Assembly (NCBI RefSeq): GCF_030163795.1
Contig: NZ_JASJOF010000003.1
Location: 233,501 to 297,500 of the forward strand
Length of the DNA: 64,000 bases
DNA from: Roseicyclus marinus
GTDB taxonomy: Bacteria > Pseudomonadota > Alphaproteobacteria > Rhodobacterales > Rhodobacteraceae
Reading direction: 5' to 3'
The notes under the pieces are model-generated. The model did not search any database. It saw only the letters and a program-made list of their open reading frames with translations, and was not told where the DNA came from. Of this stretch, positions 57,394 to 64,000 are shown piece by piece (positions within the stretch are counted from its first letter, which is position 1; each line of letters opens with the position of its first letter). The translations under genes were made by a program, and so were the position numbers.

Positions 57394-58683
57394 ATGTTGC
57401 ACCACGGCCCCTCTCGAACCTGGCCCGCCGCCACGCCGGCGCTCGGCCCCATCTTGCCCGACCCCATCCTGCCCGGCCGCGTTCTGGTGATCGAAGATAG
57501 CCGCGCCCAGCGGATGATGCTCTGCACACTCCTGCGCCGCTGGGGGCATCAGGTGGTGGATTGCGACAATGCCCTCGCCGCACTCGATGTGGCGATGGAC
57601 CCGACCATCACGCTCATCCTCAGCGACTGGATGATGCCCGGCCTGACGGGGCCCGAGTTCTGCCGCCGCCTGCGCGCCTTGCGCCGCGAAGCCTATGCCT
57701 ATGTCATCCTTCTCACTTCCCGGTCCGAGGACGGGGATTTGACCGAAGGTCTGGCCGCAGGGGCCGACGATTTCCTGACCAAGCCGGTCCGCGCCCCGGA
57801 ACTCCGCGCGCGGATGAACGCGGGCGCGCGCATCGTCGCCATGCAGCGCGAGATGGTCGACAAGAACCGCCGCCTCTCCGATGCGCTGGACCAGATCCGC
57901 GCGCTCTACACCACCCTCGACCGCGATCTGGACGAGGCGCGCAGGCTGCAACAGGCCCAGCTTCAGGACCGGTTCCGCCGCTTTCCCGGGGCCGATGTGT
58001 CGCTCTGGCTCAAACCCTCTGGGCCCATCGGCGGTGACATGGTGGGCTGGTTTCCCGTTCATGATCGCATGATCGGGGTTTTCGGCCTCGACGTGGCGGG
58101 CCATGGCGTCGCCTCCGCCATGATCGCCGCCCGCGTCGCGGGAATGCTCAGCGCCGCCACACCGGATCAGAACATCGCCCTGACACGCGGCCCTGATGGC
58201 AGCTTTCTGCCCCTGTCCCCCGATCTCGCCGCCGCGCGGCTCAACCGCATGATCTTGCGGGAAATGGGCGGGGAGCGGTATTTCACGCTCTGCCTCGGCT
58301 TTCTCGATCTTGCCACGGGCCAGATGCGGATGGTGCAGGCGGGTCATCCCCACCCGATGCTCCTGCGCAAGGGTGGCGATATCGATCTCTTGGGCACGGG
58401 CGGCCTGCCCATCGGGTTGGTGGAGGATGCCAGCTATACGACGCTGAACCTGCAGCTCGCCCCCGGCGACCGCCTCGTGATCCATTCCGACGGTCTGACC
58501 GAATGCCCCGGTGCTGATGGCACGACCCTCGATGAACCGGGCCTTGCCGCGCTTCTTGCGCGTTATGCCGACCTCACCGGCCCCGATCTCCTCGCCGCGC
58601 TTGACCGCGACCTGTCGGATTTCGCCGGAACCCCGGCCTTGCCCGATGACGCCTCCGCCGTGGTGATCGACTACCGCGGCTGA
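57394..58683 (+). CDS. Response regulator with PP2C-type (SpoIIE/RsbU) phosphatase output
   Basis: 429 aa. Receiver domain at about 29-145: acidic residues in VLVIEDSRAQ, phospho-acceptor Asp78 (LSDWMMPGLTG), and conserved Lys130 (DDFLTKP). A coiled linker follows (about 145-195, LDQIRALYTTLDRDLDEARRLQ). The PP2C domain (200-429) has GPIGGDMVGWF, FGLDVAGHGVASAM, GDRLVIHSDGLTECPG and DDASAVVIDY with metal-binding Asp residues. Such proteins dephosphorylate anti-sigma-factor antagonists in partner switching. No antagonist or anti-sigma gene is adjacent. The gene overlaps the convergent Nudix gene by 13 nt. Confidence 0.9.
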   Translation: MLHHGPSRTWPAATPALGPILPDPILPGRVLVIEDSRAQRMMLCTLLRRWGHQVVDCDNALAALDVAMDPTITLILSDWMMPGLTGPEFCRRLRALRREAYAYVILLTSRSEDGDLTEGLAAGADDFLTKPVRAPELRARMNAGARIVAMQREMVDKNRRLSDALDQIRALYTTLDRDLDEARRLQQAQLQDRFRRFPGADVSLWLKPSGPIGGDMVGWFPVHDRMIGVFGLDVAGHGVASAMIAARVAGMLSAATPDQNIALTRGPDGSFLPLSPDLAAARLNRMILREMGGERYFTLCLGFLDLATGQMRMVQAGHPHPMLLRKGGDIDLLGTGGLPIGLVEDASYTTLNLQLAPGDRLVIHSDGLTECPGADGTTLDEPGLAALLARYADLTGPDLLAALDRDLSDFAGTPALPDDASAVVIDYRG

Positions 58684-59123
58684 AGCAATCCGCGCGCCAC
58701 CCTCAGGAAATGCCGGTCGCCCGACACCGCCAGCCGCTCCGCCGCCACCTCCCACGGCAGGAACACCGCCGTATGGCCCGGTTCCGTCGGCGGCCCCCGG
58801 CGCGGCCCCAACCGCGCAAGGTAGACATGGCACAGCTTCAGCGCGAAGAGATCGTATTCCGGCATGTAGGTGTAGCGGTGAAACATGCCCAGCTTGCGCG
58901 GCGCATGGATCGCGTAGCCGGTTTCCTCCATCACCTCGCGGTAGAGCGCGCTCAACGGCTGCTCGCCCGGATCGATCCCGCCACCCGGCAATTGCAGCTC
59001 GGGCCGGGGTTCTTCCTGAAACGTCGCCAGGATCCCGTCGCCCGACGCGATCACCGCATAGACACCCGGCCGCGGCACATAGGGGCGGCCCGGCTCGGGC
59101 CAGTCTCCGAAACGTCGGTTCAT
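58671..59123 (-). CDS. Nudix hydrolase
   Basis: 150 aa. The Nudix box is GGGIDPGEQPLSALYREVME followed by ETG, matching Gx5Ex7REUxEExGU, which binds metal and cuts nucleoside diphosphates linked to another group. Starts MNRRFGDWPEPGRPYVPRPG, a start seen in a Rhodobacteraceae subgroup. Substrate unknown. Convergent with the phosphatase gene (13-nt overlap) and divergent from kdsD. Confidence 0.88.
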   Translation of the reverse strand: MNRRFGDWPEPGRPYVPRPGVYAVIASGDGILATFQEEPRPELQLPGGGIDPGEQPLSALYREVMEETGYAIHAPRKLGMFHRYTYMPEYDLFALKLCHVYLARLGPRRGPPTEPGHTAVFLPWEVAAERLAVSGDRHFLRVARGLLQPR

Positions 59124-59218
59124 CGCGCTCTCCGTTCTCTCGCCCCCTTCTGCCAGACCCCGCGCCCCCCGCCTATCCCCCTCTCGCCAAGCCTTGCGCC
59201 TTGGGCTAAGGGACCGCC

Positions 59219-60184
59219 ATGACCGAGGATCAGATCGCCGCCATCCGCGCCACCGCCGCCCGCGTCCTGAGGACCGAGGGCGAAGCCGTCACCGCCATGG
59301 CCGACGCGCTCCCCGATGATTTCGCCCCGGCGGTCGAAGCGATCCTCGCCACAAAGGGCCGCGTGATCCTGTCGGGCATCGGCAAATCCGGCCATATCGC
59401 CCGCAAGATCAGCTCCACCTTCGCCTCCACCGGCACGCCGTCGGCCTTCGTCCACCCGGCCGAGGCCAGCCATGGCGATCTGGGCATGGTCACGCCGGGC
59501 GATCTGACGATCCTCATCTCCAATTCCGGCGAAACCGCCGAATTGCGGGACATGGTCGCCCATGTCGCCCGCTTCGCCATTCCCATGATCGCCATTTCGG
59601 GCCGCGCCGACAGCACGCTCATGCGCGCCGCCGATTACCGCCTTGTCCTGCCGCAAGCGCCCGAGGCTTGCGTGATCGGCATGGCGCCGACCACCTCCAC
59701 TACGCTCACGCTGGCCTTGGGCGATGCGCTGGCCGTGGCCACGATGGAACGGCGCGGTTTCCTGCCTGAGAATTTTCGCACCTTCCACCCGGGCGGCAAG
59801 CTGGGCGCGCAACTCTCCAAGGTGGCGCAGCTGATGCATACGGGCGACGCCCTGCCGCTCGTGCCCGCCGATCTGCCCATGGCCGACACGCTCATCGTGA
59901 TGAGCGAGAAAAGCTTCGGCATCGCCGGCGTGACCGAAGGGGACAGGCTTGTCGGCGTCATCTCCGACGGCGACTTGCGCCGCAACATCGCTCATCTGAT
60001 GGACCGCACAGCCGGTCAGGTCGCCACCCGCAAACCCCGCGTCATCGCCCCCGACGATCTCGCGGCCGAGGCGATGGCGGTCATGTCCGGCAACCGTATC
60101 ACCGCGCTGTTCGTGGTGGACCCAGATGGCCAGCCCATCGGCCTGTTGCACCTGCACGATTGCCTGCGCGCAGGGCTCGCCTAG
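59219..60184 (+). CDS. kdsD: Arabinose-5-phosphate isomerase KdsD (KpsF type)
   Basis: 321 aa. SIS domain (about 35-175) with RVILSGIGKSGHIARKISST, HPAEASHGDLGMV and LISNSGETAEL. Two CBS domains occupy about 205-320 (SFGIAGVTEGDRLVGVISDGDL and ITALFVVDPDGQPIGLLHLHD). It makes arabinose 5-phosphate, the first step to Kdo, complementing KdsB at 9755. Its TAG stop codon is the first part of a family 2 repeat. Position beside nucleotide-sugar epimerases and an export lipoprotein suggests a capsule or LPS role. Confidence 0.93.
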   Translation: MTEDQIAAIRATAARVLRTEGEAVTAMADALPDDFAPAVEAILATKGRVILSGIGKSGHIARKISSTFASTGTPSAFVHPAEASHGDLGMVTPGDLTILISNSGETAELRDMVAHVARFAIPMIAISGRADSTLMRAADYRLVLPQAPEACVIGMAPTTSTTLTLALGDALAVATMERRGFLPENFRTFHPGGKLGAQLSKVAQLMHTGDALPLVPADLPMADTLIVMSEKSFGIAGVTEGDRLVGVISDGDLRRNIAHLMDRTAGQVATRKPRVIAPDDLAAEAMAVMSGNRITALFVVDPDGQPIGLLHLHDCLRAGLA

Positions 60185-60288
60185 AGCATGTCGCGCAAAA
60201 GTGGGAACCGGTTTTGCGCTCCTCGGACATGCGACATCAAAAGGTCAGAGGGCGGCGCGTGAATGCGAATGAACGCGGGCGGGCTCTA
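60182..60288 (+). repeat. Intergenic repeat, family 2, copy B
   Basis: 107 bp bounded by 6-bp inverted ends TAGAGC (60182-60187) and GCTCTA (60283-60288). Core GCGCAAAA...TTTTGCGC with loop GTGGGAACCGG is identical to copy A; the second block, with CATGCGACATCAAAAGG, also aligns. The first TAG is the kdsD stop and the element reaches to 1-2 nt from the stop of the epimerase gene. Confidence 0.88.
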
Positions 60289-60289
60289 A

Positions 60290-61306
60290 TCACACCCCGA
60301 AATACTCCCGATACCAGTCCACAAACCGCGCCACGCCGTCTTGGACGGTGGTTTGGGGGCGATACCCCGTCAGGCTCTGCAACAGGCTCGCATCGGCCCA
60401 GGTCGCGGGCACATCGCCCGGCTGCATGTCCATGTAATTGCGGTCCGCCCGTCGCCCCGTCGCGGTCTCGATCGCCTCGATGAACTCGGTCAGGCGCACG
60501 GAATCGGAATTGCCGATATTCACCACACGGAAGGGCGCGACCGGGCTCAGGCTGTCGCCCTCGGGCACGGCATCGGGCGTGGCGGGCCGTACCGGCACCG
60601 CGTCGATCAACCCCACGATCCCGCTCACCAGATCGGCGACATAGGTGAAATCCCGGCTCATATCGCCGTGGTTATACACGTCGATGGGCCGATCTTCCAA
60701 AATCGCCTTGGTGAACTTGAACAGCGCCATGTCGGGCCGCCCCCATGGCCCGTAGACGGTGAAAAACCGGAACATCGTCACCGGCAGCCCGTAAAGATGC
60801 GCATAGGAATGCGCCATCGCCTCGTTCGCCTTCTTGGTCGCGGCATAGAACGACATCGGCGTATCCGCCTTCTGCGTCTCGGCAAACGGCATGTCCGTAT
60901 TCGCCCCATAGACGGAGGAGGTGGAGGCCATCAGGCTATGTTCAGGCGGAAAGGCCCTGATCGCCTCGAGCAGGCGAAAGGTGCCGATCAAATTCGCTTC
61001 GACATAGCTTTCGGGATTGTCGATCGAATAGCGCACGCCCGCCTGCGCGGCCAGATGGACCACCGCATCGGGGCGAACCTCCTCCATCAGCCCATTGAGC
61101 AGGCCCGGCGCTTCGATCCTGTCGTTGACGACACGGAACCTTGCGTTCTGCATCAGCATCGCCTGCCGCCGTTCCTTGATCCGGACATCGTAGTAATCGG
61201 TCATCGCATCGACGCCGACCACCTCCCAGCCCTCGGCCAACAGCCTTGTGCAGAGGTGGAAACCGATAAACCCAGAAGATCCGGTTACAAGTGCCTTGCG
61301 CGTCAT
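60290..61306 (-). CDS. NAD-dependent epimerase, likely UDP-glucuronate 4-epimerase
   Basis: 338 aa extended short-chain dehydrogenase. NAD site ALVTGSSGFIGFHLCTRLL, catalytic YAATKKANE (Tyr-x3-Lys), and MFRFFTVYGPWGRPDMALFKF, which is characteristic of the CapI/LspL UDP-glucuronate 4-epimerase group. It would make UDP-galacturonate for polysaccharide. The ATG at 61306 overlaps the galE stop (ATGA), and the longer open frame is not conserved. It is the second gene of a galE operon. Confidence 0.88.
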   Translation of the reverse strand: MTRKALVTGSSGFIGFHLCTRLLAEGWEVVGVDAMTDYYDVRIKERRQAMLMQNARFRVVNDRIEAPGLLNGLMEEVRPDAVVHLAAQAGVRYSIDNPESYVEANLIGTFRLLEAIRAFPPEHSLMASTSSVYGANTDMPFAETQKADTPMSFYAATKKANEAMAHSYAHLYGLPVTMFRFFTVYGPWGRPDMALFKFTKAILEDRPIDVYNHGDMSRDFTYVADLVSGIVGLIDAVPVRPATPDAVPEGDSLSPVAPFRVVNIGNSDSVRLTEFIEAIETATGRRADRNYMDMQPGDVPATWADASLLQSLTGYRPQTTVQDGVARFVDWYREYFGV

Positions 61307-62316
61307 TCCCGCATCCCGTCGTTGCAAACCCATTTCCACGAACTCGCGCACATCTCGTCCAATGTCTTCTCGGTGCGAAAGCCCAAAACCTCGGCCGCCT
61401 TGTCGGCGCGCGCCACGTAGACGGGCACGTCGCCGGGGCGGCGCGCGACGATCTCGTAGGGCAGGGCGCGATTGCTGGCCCGCTGATAGGCCGCGATCAC
61501 CTCCAGCACGGAATAACCCCGCCCGGTGCCAAGGTTCACACAATGCCCCCGCCCGGTCTCGAACAGTTTTTCGAGCGACAGCACATGCCCCCGCGCCAGA
61601 TCCTCGACATGGATGTAATCGCGCACCCCCGTGCCGTCGGGCGTGTCGTAATCATCTCCGAACACCGCGATCTTGGGCAATTCCCCCGTCGCCACCTTGG
61701 CCACGAAAGGCATCAGGTTGTTGGGGATGTCATTGGGGTCTTCCCCGATCAGCCCCGATGCATGTGCGCCCGCCGGGTTGAAATACCGCAACACGCCGAA
61801 TGCCCACTCGGGGTTCGACCGCGTCAACCAATCCAGCATCTGTTCGCCAAGGATCTTGGTCTGACCATAGGGGTTCATCGCCCGGAACTCCGCCGTTTCC
61901 GGCGTCGGCGTCTCGTCGGGGATGCCATAGACCGTGGCGGATGACGAAAACACCAACTTCCGGCACCCGGCCTTGTCCATCGCCTGCAACAACGTGGTCA
62001 GCCCGCCGATGTTGCAATCGAAGTACTCCAGCGGCCGCGCCACGCTGTCGCCCACTGCCTTCAGCGCCGCGAAATGCACCACTGCGTCGAAAGGCTCCGC
62101 GCCGAAAACCTGCGCCAGCTTGCCCGCGTCGCGCGTATCGCCCTCGATCAGGCGCACGGGACGGCCCGTGATCCGTTCCAGCCTGTCGGCGATGCCGCGC
62201 CGCGCGTTGCAGAAATTGTCGAGGATCACGACATCATGGCCCGCCTCGACCAGCGCCACATAGGTGTGGGAGCCGATATACCCGGCCCCCCCGGTCAGCA
62301 GGATGCGTTTCGTCAT
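61303..62316 (-). CDS. galE: UDP-glucose 4-epimerase GalE
   Basis: 337 aa. NAD-binding ILLTGGAGYIGSHTYVALVE, then VVHFAALKAVGDSVARPLEYF, Tyr-x3-Lys in NPYGQTKILGEQML, and RYFNPAGAHASGLIGEDP, which is diagnostic for GalE. It interconverts UDP-glucose and UDP-galactose, using GalU product. The ATG at 62316 is chosen for the family start (MTKRILLTGGAGYIG). Divergent from the export lipoprotein. Confidence 0.96.
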   Translation of the reverse strand: MTKRILLTGGAGYIGSHTYVALVEAGHDVVILDNFCNARRGIADRLERITGRPVRLIEGDTRDAGKLAQVFGAEPFDAVVHFAALKAVGDSVARPLEYFDCNIGGLTTLLQAMDKAGCRKLVFSSSATVYGIPDETPTPETAEFRAMNPYGQTKILGEQMLDWLTRSNPEWAFGVLRYFNPAGAHASGLIGEDPNDIPNNLMPFVAKVATGELPKIAVFGDDYDTPDGTGVRDYIHVEDLARGHVLSLEKLFETGRGHCVNLGTGRGYSVLEVIAAYQRASNRALPYEIVARRPGDVPVYVARADKAAEVLGFRTEKTLDEMCASSWKWVCNDGMRE

Positions 62317-62326
62317 GGCCCGTCTT

Positions 62327-62348
62327 GTCACCGTCAAATCGCGGTGAC
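62327..62348. promoter_or_regulatory. Inverted repeat upstream of galE
   Basis: GTCACCG and CGGTGAC form a perfect 7-bp inverted repeat with an 8-nt centre, 11 nt before galE. It could be an operator or a leader hairpin; nothing identifies a regulator. Confidence 0.3.
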
Positions 62349-62460
62349 GCAATCACGCTTTTTCGCCCGAACACAACCCCCGGCGGTCTTCCGCGCCCGC
62401 GTGGCCGGTCCCATGGGCAGGGCAGAATTGCATCGCAGCGCGGGATTGTGTCGCCCGCGA

Positions 62461-62488
62461 TTGACCCTGCGGACAAGTTGCGTAGGGT
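62461..62488 (+). promoter_or_regulatory. Candidate promoter of the export lipoprotein gene
   Basis: TTGACC (62461-62466), 16-nt spacer, TAGGGT (62483-62488), giving a predicted leader of about 36 nt. The -35 is good and the -10 weak. Confidence 0.42.
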
Positions 62489-62530
62489 GTGCGCGCGTAT
62501 GTGAACGGTTCCCGAAAGTGTGGGGTTTTA

Positions 62531-63655
62531 ATGATTTTCTGTGATGCGCGGCGTCTGGGTCTTGCCCTCCTGTCCATTGCCGCGCTTGCGGGCTGCGAAA
62601 TCCTGCCCCGGGGTGCCGCCGTCGAACGCGAAATCGTCTCCGTCGCGCAGGGCGAAACCGCCGATTTCCGCGTCTATCCCGTGGATCGCGCCTTTTTGGC
62701 ACAGGTCGAGGGCTGGCCTCGCACCGGCGAGGCGTCGCATCCATGGCTACCCACCAGCGGCGGGGCCCGGACGCAGGTCATAGCCCCCGGCGACACGCTC
62801 GAAATCACCATCTGGGACAGCAACGAAAACTCGCTCCTATCCTCTCCCGGTCAGCGGCAGGTCGAGATCCAGTCCCTCTCCGTCGCGCCCGATGGCACCG
62901 TTTTCGTGCCCTATGTGGGCGACACGCGGGTGTCGGGCCTGACGCTGCAACTCGCCCGCCAACACCTGCAAGAGGCGATCGATGCCGTCGTGCCCTCCGC
63001 GCAGGTGCAGGTCACGCTGGCCGAAGGGCGCACCAATTCCGTCGATCTGGTCGGCGGCGTCGCCAATCCGGGCGCCTATCCGCTGCCCGACCGCAACTAT
63101 ACCGTGCTGAACCTCTTGGCGGCGGGCGGCGGCGTGCAACCCGCCCTCGTCAATCCCCAGATCCGCCTGCGCCGCGGCGGCAGGGTCTACGGCACCTCCG
63201 TCTCCCGGCTCTATGCAGATCCCGGTCTCGATACGCTCCTGCATGGCGGGGATCAGGTGATCGTCGAACAAGATGGCCGCCAGTTCCTGTCGCTTGGCGC
63301 GGCGGGCCAGCAAAGCCACCACCGCTTCCCGCAGGACCGCGTGACCGCACTCGATGCCATGGCGATCATCGGCGGCGTCGACAGCCGCCGCGGCGATCCC
63401 GGCGGCATCTTGATCCTGCGCGAATATCCCGACAGCGCCCTGCGTCTCGACGGCACCGGCCCCGAACAGCCGCGCGTCGTGTTCACGCTCGACCTGACCT
63501 CGGCCGATGGCCTGTTCAGCGCCCGCAATTTCGACATCCATGCGGGCGATCTCGTCCTCGTCACCGAAAGCCCGATCACCTCCGCCCAGACCATCTTCGG
63601 CCTGATCGGCTCGGTCTTCGGCCTCGCCAACCAGACCTCGAACCTCGGGGATTGA
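62531..63655 (+). CDS. Polysaccharide export outer-membrane lipoprotein (Wza/KpsD-like)
   Basis: 374 aa. Signal peptide with lipobox LAGC, Cys22. A polysaccharide-export domain with QVIAPGDTLEITIWDSNENS and VAPDGTVFVPYVGDTRVSGLTL follows; SLBB-type repeats (NSVDLVGGVANPGAYPLPDRN, and a second near 255-300) come after. The protein should form an outer-membrane channel for capsule or exopolysaccharide. The usual Wzc/Wzb partner is not in the window. The ATG at 62531 places the signal peptide correctly. Its stop is 3 nt from the convergent glycosyltransferase. Confidence 0.88.
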   Translation: MIFCDARRLGLALLSIAALAGCEILPRGAAVEREIVSVAQGETADFRVYPVDRAFLAQVEGWPRTGEASHPWLPTSGGARTQVIAPGDTLEITIWDSNENSLLSSPGQRQVEIQSLSVAPDGTVFVPYVGDTRVSGLTLQLARQHLQEAIDAVVPSAQVQVTLAEGRTNSVDLVGGVANPGAYPLPDRNYTVLNLLAAGGGVQPALVNPQIRLRRGGRVYGTSVSRLYADPGLDTLLHGGDQVIVEQDGRQFLSLGAAGQQSHHRFPQDRVTALDAMAIIGGVDSRRGDPGGILILREYPDSALRLDGTGPEQPRVVFTLDLTSADGLFSARNFDIHAGDLVLVTESPITSAQTIFGLIGSVFGLANQTSNLGD

Positions 63656-63658
63656 CGC

Positions 63659-64000
63659 CTACCGCGGCAGGGCGATCGCCTTGCCGCGCGGCACCAGGCT
63701 GTTGATCTTCTCCAGATGCACCGGCAGGCAGCGCGTGGTGAAGTCGTAGCGCTCCACCATCTGCGCCCGCGCGTTCCGCCCCAGATGCGCAAAATCGCCG
63801 GGGGCCTCCAGCACCTCGATCACCTGCCGCGCCAGCGCCTCGTGATCGTGGAAATCCACCAGCATCGCGGTCTCGCCATGGGTCATCACCTCGCGCACCG
63901 GCGCGGTGTCCGAGGCCACGATTGTCGCCCCCATCGACATCGCCTCCATACTCGACCACGACAGCACGAAAGGCACCGTCAGATAGACGTGGCAGCGCGA
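63659..64000 (-). CDS. Glycosyltransferase family 4 protein, C-terminal part (cut by window edge)
   Basis: The frame is open to the window end; 113 codons plus stop are visible. They read RCHVYLTVPFVLSWSSMEAM, MGATIVASDTAPVREVM and GETAMLVDFHDHEALARQVIEVL, the standard C-terminal donor-binding motifs of GT4 enzymes (Ser-x-Glu motif in the first). The N-terminal half lies beyond the window. It extends the polysaccharide block around kdsD, galE and the export lipoprotein. Confidence 0.85.
   Translation of the reverse strand, partial: SRCHVYLTVPFVLSWSSMEAMSMGATIVASDTAPVREVMTHGETAMLVDFHDHEALARQVIEVLEAPGDFAHLGRNARAQMVERYDFTTRCLPVHLEKINSLVPRGKAIALPR

Overview
The window is a 64 kb GC-rich (about 60-65 %) chromosomal segment from an alphaproteobacterium, most likely a Rhodobacteraceae (Roseobacter-group) species. 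Supporting this are an hrcA-grpE pair facing dnaK-dnaJ, an RpoH-type promoter of the alphaproteobacterial pattern in front of dnaK, a complex I NDUFA9-like reductase, a NodH-like sulfotransferase next to a GT14 enzyme, a DUF6478-type protein, and two families of short intergenic repeats that I associate with this group. It is almost fully coding: about 46 protein genes (one cut at each end), one tRNA, no insertion sequence, prophage, CRISPR array or integrase.

Layout. 1-7.4 kb: heat-shock and repair block (hrcA partial, grpE, mutS, dnaJ, dnaK). 7.4-18.2 kb: alkB, then a surface-polysaccharide block with a capsule-type ABC permease, cysQ, kdsB, a family 2 glycosyltransferase, galU, three more glycosyltransferases and a tandem sulfotransferase. 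18.2-22.2 kb: envelope and regulation block on the minus strand (ptsN, hpf, lptB, lptA, lptC, rnd, tRNA-Leu). 22.2-29.3 kb: tamB-tamA, an NDUFA9-like gene and uppP. 29.5-36.4 kb: glutamate synthase (gltD, an unrelated secreted protein, gltB). 36.5-43.8 kb: serB, a membrane-fused alpha/beta hydrolase, an MFS transporter, zapE, a DUF4394 protein, a HupE-like protein and a small secreted protein. 44-47.2 kb: accD-folC and a CPBP protease. 47.4-56.9 kb: amino-acid and redox metabolism (ilvD, argG, ilvA, an FadH-like reductase) with several Rhodobacteraceae-type unknowns. 56.9-59.1 kb: an Hpt protein and a response-regulator phosphatase, then a Nudix hydrolase. 59.2-64 kb: a second polysaccharide block (kdsD, a UDP-uronate epimerase, galE, a Wza-like export lipoprotein, a glycosyltransferase running off the end).

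How it fits together. The two polysaccharide blocks complement each other: KdsD and KdsB make CMP-Kdo, GalU, GalE and the epimerase make UDP-sugars, four to five glycosyltransferases assemble glycan, a KpsM-type permease and a Wza/KpsD-type lipoprotein suggest export, and the sulfotransferase plus CysQ (which removes the PAP by-product of sulfotransfer) suggest a sulfated product. The Lpt, Tam and UppP genes supply general envelope assembly.

The most interesting signals are the putative sulfated-glycan locus with poorly characterised C-terminal domains, the two repeat families (one showing compensatory base changes, one supplying stop codons to neighbouring genes), and the missing rpoN in the otherwise conserved lpt-hpf-ptsN neighbourhood. 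I did not see clear evidence for a wholly new defence or mobile system.
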